Shown piece after piece: positions 58,476 to 64,000 of a stretch of 64,000 bases of DNA. The position numbers and the translations under genes were made by a program. The DNA is from Russula earlei (Eukaryota; Basidiomycota; Agaricomycetes; Russulales; Russulaceae). The stretch's first letter is position 1. Every line of letters starts with the position of its first letter. Location: contig JAGFNK010000279.1 in the NCBI GenBank assembly GCA_025769875.1, positions 1 to 64,000 of the forward strand, in the 5' to 3' direction. Below the pieces are notes generated by a model that worked only from the letters and a program-made list of their open reading frames with translations, was not told the DNA's origin and ran no database searches.

Positions 58476-58740
58476 AAGTGACTATGCTATAGGATCTGTC
58501 CTCAAACAACCTGATGAACTCAACCGCTACCACCCAGTTGCTTATTTCTCAAAGTCCCTTGATGCAGTGCAGTGCAATTATATGATACACAACAAAGAAC
58601 TCCTTGCCTTGGTTTGCCTTCTTATGGCACTTTGACACTACCTTGAAGGTGCAGTATACCCAGTTGAACTATGGATGGACCACAACAACTTAACATACTT
58701 CATGATGAAACAGAAACTGTTACAGCATTGTGGCCATAAG
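58465..58740 (+). pseudogene. Ty3/gypsy RNase H fragment
   Basis: Reads DASDYAIGSVLKQPDELNRY, HPVAYFSKSLDAVQCNYMIH and then DHNNLTYFMMKQKL, the RNase H region of a gypsy pol. It is close to, but different from, the same region of the minus-strand element here (ICDASDFAVGAILEQPDE), so it comes from another copy. One stop interrupts it (LMAL then stop). Confidence 0.85.
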
Positions 58741-59596
58741 AGCGTTAGCTCAAGGTTCAGTGGGGCCAAGTCCCTGTGACTTGGTTCAAGGGGTTCAGTG
58801 GGGCCAGCTCAAGGAGACCAGATCAAAGGTTTAGCATCTCAAGGCTGAGTCAGACAATGACTCAGTCTGCAGACAGAGTCAATCTTCTGGTTTCACAGAA
58901 GAGGAGGATGATGAGAGAGAGGCAGAGGAGGAAGAGGAACACAAGGGTTCCTTGAGGTGTGCTCAAGTCAAGCAGGATGTAAGCCAGCACAAGCAAGTTG
59001 TGATTGAGAGAGTATACAGGGCAAGGGATATGACAGGAGATGGGACAAAGCTAAGCTTGGGGCATTCCCCAGCTTTTACCAGCGCTTAAATACTGTATGT
59101 AGCGAGGCTGTACAGTACTATATGCAGAACAATAGATAAAGATGAGCCAATAGCAAAAGGAACTCAAACAATAGATGAAACACAACAGGTGAAACAATAA
59201 GGGACCATCAGCATCAAGGGATGAAATGGTAACCAAGGGGACGAGGGTGATAGAAGAGAAAAATAGAAGTAAACAATAATGGAAGAGGTTAGGGACAAAC
59301 CGATAAGGGGTTAATTCTTAACAGAAACTCATGTGATGACAGGCCAGATGGGCATCAACCTTGAGCTTATTCAATTTTCACTTAGTGCATCACCCAGGAA
59401 CACAGAACAAAGACCATAAAAAGGGGATGCTAGCTGAAGACAAAGGACAAGAGAGGATCCTACTTGATATAAAATTTTTGCTATCCATGCAACATGACCA
59501 TCTGCCCTTCAACCCATTGGAGACTTTGACATAAGACACCAACTCAAAGAAATAAGAGAGTATGACCCAGAAATAACCACAGCAGTAAAGACCATC
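58741..59596. other. Flank of the gypsy element, no gene
   Basis: A Glu/Arg-rich plus stretch (GAGGAGGA words, about 58895-58945) and repeated GGTTCAGTGGGGCC words are the only structure seen. Confidence 0.4.
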
Positions 59597-60425
59597 TGTC
59601 AAGACATGTACTGCTGATCACTAAGGACTCAGGAGCAGGTGGGCAAGGGTCGGAACAGATGATACGCGGCGAAGGCGGCATTGAACAAAGGACAAGCCAA
59701 ACGACGAGGAGGTACCAGATGGGGACTGGTAGGTGTTGCAAGAGACAAAGGCGAAGGCTGGAGGCCAGTGTAGCGAGGGGACTTTAAACAAGGCGGTCGT
59801 TGAAGAGTACCTTGGAAGCGAGGGGAATCTTTAGACTGAGCGGTCGCAGGGGAGTACCCAGGAAGATGAGAGTATCACAAATGGACAGTCTGACGACTGC
59901 CATGCTTCATTGGGGCTTATATACAGTGTACAGGGTCGATTACAAAGCACTGGGACTATTCTAGACTCTTTGGTACCATCCAATAGGACTACAGAGGCAT
60001 AAACTTGCTTATGTGCAAGTTTCAGGCTTACTGAGCGCATTACTGATCATTGTGGAGCGATGACATCATTATGATGTCACTGTGGGGCGCTTAGTGAGCC
60101 TATGAGGTCACTGTGGAGTCGCTCAGTCAGCCATGATGTCATTGGAGCCTTGATGACGTCAGATGATTTATGCAACAGTTTCTAAGAGTTTGTGCCACTG
60201 TTTCGGGTCCATGGTGGCTGGGTGGCCATGTGGCTGCCACGCGATGATTACCCGATTAGGAAACTGGTGCCTGGTCGTGTTAGAGTGCCTTTGCAATAGC
60301 AATATCTTGTACCACAGGAGGGATAGCCCAGAAAATGGAAGGGAGTCGGCAATGCAAAGTGAGAGAGGTCTTTCTTGAGTAAAATAGGACAATCCTTGGC
60401 CAGGACTTGGCCTTGGTTCGTAACA
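59597..60425 (-). repeat. 3' LTR of the gypsy element
   Basis: On minus it starts TGTTACGAACCAAGG and ends TGTCTTGACA, 829 bp. A TATA-like CTGTATATAAGCCCC (about 59926-59940 as inverse) lies upstream of the GTCAGACTGTCCATTTGTGA block and may be the LTR promoter. The same block occurs in both solo LTRs. Confidence 0.92.
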
Positions 60426-60672
60426 TTCATCCCCTCTTTATAGACTTGTTGCTCCTGCAACAGTAGGAATTTGTTTCTTTGGAAGGTGGAGTAGTTTGCA
60501 TATGAAGAGTCGAAGTCTGTTGGTTCGTGAGGAGTTCTCCCTTGTTCTATGGATTGCTTTGGGGATAGCCGTGGTCGATTGAGTGCATGTGATCGCAGGA
60601 GTTCTCTGAAAAGTTTGTTGGTAACAAGGATAAAGGTAATCATCGACAGAGGTCATGATGAGAGTTGTTGGT

Positions 60673-63600
60673 TTAGGGGTTACTCCTGGTGGGAATTGTT
60701 CTAAGCGCCTTCGGATATTTCCGATGGAAGTCTTTAACAAGTGATTGCGCTTTTGATAGGTTAGATGCTGGTTCCCAAGTATTTTCTGCGACCGTATACC
60801 CTTTCCATTTAACTAGGTATTGGATTCCTTTGCGGTTTGGGGAGAGCCGAGAGTTTAGGATCTGCTCTACTTCATATTGTTCTTCACCTTCGACTAATAT
60901 TGGTGGCGGGTTTGAAAAGTTAGGACCATGGGCAATGGTTTCTTTGTAAGGTTTAATCAGGGAGTGGTGAAAAACTGGGTGTATCTTCCAAGACTTTGGT
61001 AGTTCGAGGCGAACGTTTACTGGATAGGCAGTGGTGACTTTGAATGGCCCATAGCGTCGAGGGGCTAGTTTTGCTTTTGGGTGAGTCGTTCGTAGATTCG
61101 TGGCTTCCAGCCATACTTGATCCCCTTCTTTAAAACGAAATGTGGAGGTTTGAGGTCCTGATTGCTTCATGATTTCTGTTGCTCGGTTCAGGGAGGCAGC
61201 TACTTCTTCTCTGAGTTGGTTTAGTCTTGATAGTCTTTCTTGGATTGAAGGGAACTTTGATGTAAAGGCAAGGGGCGGAGCAAATGTTGGGTTAAAGCCA
61301 TACCAGACTTCAAACGGGGGTTTGTTCGTAGCACTGTGTTGTCTGGCATTATGTGCGAATTCCATAAAGGGAACTAGTTCTGCCCAATTGTCTGCTTGAT
61401 GGTTGCAAAATATTCGTAGGTATTGTTCTAGTTCTTGGTTAACTCGTTCTGTTTCTCCGTCTGTCTGTGGGTGATATGCTGTGCTTAGTGATACTTTGAC
61501 ATTTAACTTTTTCCATAGTTCTTGAGTGACTTTTGCTGCGAATTGAGGGCCTCTGTCCGATATTATTTGTGTTGGGAGCCCTATTCTTCTCCAGACATTG
61601 TTCATGATTAGTGTCGCTGTTTCATCTGCTGTGATTGTCTTGTGGCAAGGGGTAATGATTATCGCTTTACTGAATCGATCTACCACGACTAGGAGGCTGT
61701 CGAAGCCTTGTGAAATCGGTAGGTCCGTGATAAAGTCCATAGTAATGCTTTTCCATACTTCTCCAGCTGGTGTAATTGGTACAAGGGGTGTTTCTGTCTT
61801 TGGACGGTTCTTTGTACTTTGGCAAATTGCGCAACCGTCTACATAACTTTTGACATAAGTTAGCATTCCTGGCCACCAATAGTTTCGGCTGATCAGTTCA
61901 TAAGTTTTCCATTGGCCAGGATGCCCAGTGGCAAGGGAGTCGTGGTGTAGTTTTAGAATTTTCTTTCTTAGGGTGTCGTTGTTTGGGATATAGACTTTTC
62001 CTTTGAATAGTATTAGTCCATCTTCAAGGTTCCAGTCCTGTAAGCCTTTGGATAGTCGCCTTGGTCCATTCTTTATAATGATTGCTAACGCGTTAGATAC
62101 TTCTGGGTCATAGTCTTTGCTAGATCGTAGTTGTTGTCGAAGTTCCTGGTCGCCGATTGGTTCTGTAGCAGAGGTGCGTGTTGCTCTAATTTTAAAAAAT
62201 TTGTCATCTAGGAGCACCTTTCCATCATTTTCGTTTTGTATCCCCTCTTTAAAGTCTGGCCGCCTGGACAGACCGTCTGCTTTGTTCATAGTTCCTGGGT
62301 GGTGGGTGATGGTGAAGTCGAAATTGCTGAGGAGGAGTGCCCATCGGGCTTGTCGTCTCGTGAGTTTCTGTTTTGTCATGAAGTATGTCAAGTTATTGTG
62401 GTCTGTCCATAGATCAATGGGGTGTGTAGCGCCTTCAAGGTAGTGTCGGAAGTGCCAGAGGGACAAGACGATAGCAAGGAGTTCTTTATCGTAGATCATG
62501 TAATTTCGTTGTGCGGGGTCCAAGGATTTCGAGAAATAGGCTACTGGGTGATATCTGTTAAATTCATCGGGTTGTTCCAAGATTGCACCGACTGCAAAGT
62601 CACTTGCATCGCAGATGAGTCGAAAGGGTTTCGTGTGGTTAGGTAACATGAGGATTGGGGCCGTTGTGAATGCTTGGATTAGCTTCTGAAATGCTTGTTC
62701 TTCATCGTCTTCCCACTTGAAGGGGTTTTCTTTCTTTGTTAAGTTAAACAAGGGCCGTGCTATTCGAGAGTATTGGTGGATAAATCGTCGATAGAAGTTG
62801 CAGAATCCTAGAAATGCTTGTACTTCCGTAACATTGGTCGGAGTAGGCCACTTTGTAATGCCTATTAACTTGTCTTGGTCCATGGATATTCGTCCTTGGG
62901 AGATATTGATGCCTAGGTAACTAATAGAGGTTTGTCGGAAAGCACATTTCTCTGGTTTCAAGTATAAGTCGTGGTCTTGGAGTGTTTTTAGGACCTTATG
63001 TGTCCAGTCGTCTAGTTCGTTCAAGGTTTGCGCCATGATTAGTATATCATCTAGATAAACAACCACTCGTTCAGTGGCAATGTATTTTGCTAGGATGGTG
63101 TTCATAAAGCGTTGGAAAGTGGCTGGGGCGTTGCAGAGACCAAATGTCATTATCAATGGTTCGAAGAGTCCTAATGGTGTCTTGAATGCTGCGAGGTGTT
63201 CATCGCCCTCTCTGAGGCGAATATTGTTGTATCCCCATCGTACGTCAAACTTGGTAAAGTATTGGGCTCCTTGGAGTTTGTCAATTAATTCAGGAATCAA
63301 GGGTAGTGGATACGCGTCTTTGACAGTTGCTGTATTCAGGGCTCTGTAGTCTTGCACTGGTCGTAGATTTCCTCCTTTCTTTTCTACAAAGAAGAATGGG
63401 CTGGCAATAGCTGCTTTTGATGGTCGGATTGTGCCTCTCTTTCAAATGTTCGTCTAAGTATTCTTTTAGGGCTTGTAGTTCCTTGGGAGTAAGTCGATAA
63501 ATGCCAGAATCACGTCGGGCGATCCCTGGTTTTAGATTGATTGCATGGTCCCATGGTTGGTGAGCAGGAAGGCGTTGAGAAGCTTGTTCATCGAAAACCT

Positions 63601-64000
63601 TTCGCCATTTCAAGAATTGGGCGGGGATAAGTTCGTCTAATGTCTTAGGGGGTGTTTCCGCATTGGCTAGCTTGGTAGCTGTGGTTGATTTGGCTCTTAT
63701 GTTGATTGTTATTGGGCTAAACGCATCGTGGATTTGTTCGTCAACACATGGGTTCAATGGTCCTTCAGTATCTGGGAAGATTAGTGCAGCAATGTCCGTA
63801 AACTCGGGTTCTTCTTCTTCAGGGAAAGTAAGCGCTTGTATTTGGTAATTCCGCGTTCCAGATGCAGATGCAATGGTTATGCTTGGGTGTGTGGTAAGGC
63901 AAGTTCGGGGGCAGTTCCTCAGTGTGATTGTATCATTTGCCCAATCAATATCTGGGTTGTGGTGTCGTAGCCAATCGGTTCCTAAGATAATGTCGTGATC
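60673..64000 (-). CDS. Gypsy pol polyprotein with chromodomain, one frameshift
   Basis: From the window end on minus: protease end HDIILGTDWLRHHNPDIDWA; RT beginning KWRKVFDEQASQRLP; a frame change near 63440 (extra base in AAAGAGAGGC) separates LKEYLDEHLK from the main frame 63357-60673. That frame holds FDVRWGYNNIR, the RT active site VVYLDDIL, RNase H ICDASDFAVG, the integrase zinc finger HHDSL..GCAICQ and core DFITDLP / SDRGPQF, and a chromodomain YEVEQILNSR then YLVKWKGYTVAENTWEPA. The chromodomain places it among chromoviruses, which target heterochromatin. Apart from the frameshift no stop is seen, so the copy is young. Confidence 0.9.

Larger units (their letters stand above)
59597..64000 (-). 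mobile_element. Ty3/gypsy chromovirus, partial (5' part off window)
   Basis: On minus the element runs from beyond the window end through protease, reverse transcriptase, RNase H, integrase and chromodomain to the 3' LTR (60425-59597). A purine tract AAAGAGGGGA (about 60430-60440) precedes the LTR. Two solo LTRs of the family lie at 1425 and 19379. Confidence 0.92.

Overview
The window looks like nuclear DNA of a filamentous basidiomycete, most likely an Agaricomycete. Coding genes carry many 45-70 bp GT-AG introns. The families present (Goodbye/NACHT/ankyrin STAND receptor, Plavaka-type CACTA transposase, DUF6532 protein, chromodomain Ty3/gypsy element) are typical of mushroom-forming fungi. 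I cannot name the species. All family names rest on reading the translations against remembered family features; no search was run.

Layout. (1) 1-5.1 kb is repeat-rich: a copia-type solo LTR, a gypsy solo LTR, a non-autonomous hAT element and a dimeric tRNA-like (SINE-like) unit. (2) 5.1-12.6 kb holds an apparently intact nine-exon STAND/NLR-like gene (Goodbye domain, 24 heptad repeats, NACHT, ankyrin repeats), followed by a shared 3' tract split by a copia 5' fragment. (3) 12.6-33.1 kb is a second, tandem copy of that locus. It lacks the N-terminal part and survives as five collinear exon pieces totalling about 2 kb. Four independent insertions separate them: a 5,979 bp Plavaka element, a 4.8 kb copia element, a 1.3 kb element with a 10 bp duplication, and a 5.6 kb long-TIR element. 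Two of these host further nested insertions (a gypsy solo LTR; a Tc1/mariner element and a 404 bp palindrome). (4) 33.5-49.9 kb is a compact island of conserved genes: an oxysterol-binding protein (Kes1/Osh4 type), an Nhp6-type HMG-box protein, tRNA pseudouridine synthase Deg1/PUS3, an otubain, an ERCC6L2-type Snf2 ATPase, a SWIB-domain Snf12/Rsc6/SMARCD subunit and an MFS transporter. (5) 50-56 kb holds gene relics, a basidiomycete-conserved gene of unknown function and a predicted multi-pass membrane protein gene. (6) 56.7-64 kb is repeats again, ending in a minus-strand Ty3/gypsy chromovirus that runs off the window.

The most interesting parts are the Plavaka element, which carries a divergent multi-exon DUF6532 gene that still reads through while its transposase has stops; the nearly uniform 24-unit heptad array in the NLR; the datable nest of insertions in the NLR duplicate; and the pattern of C:G to T:A stop codons in several elements.
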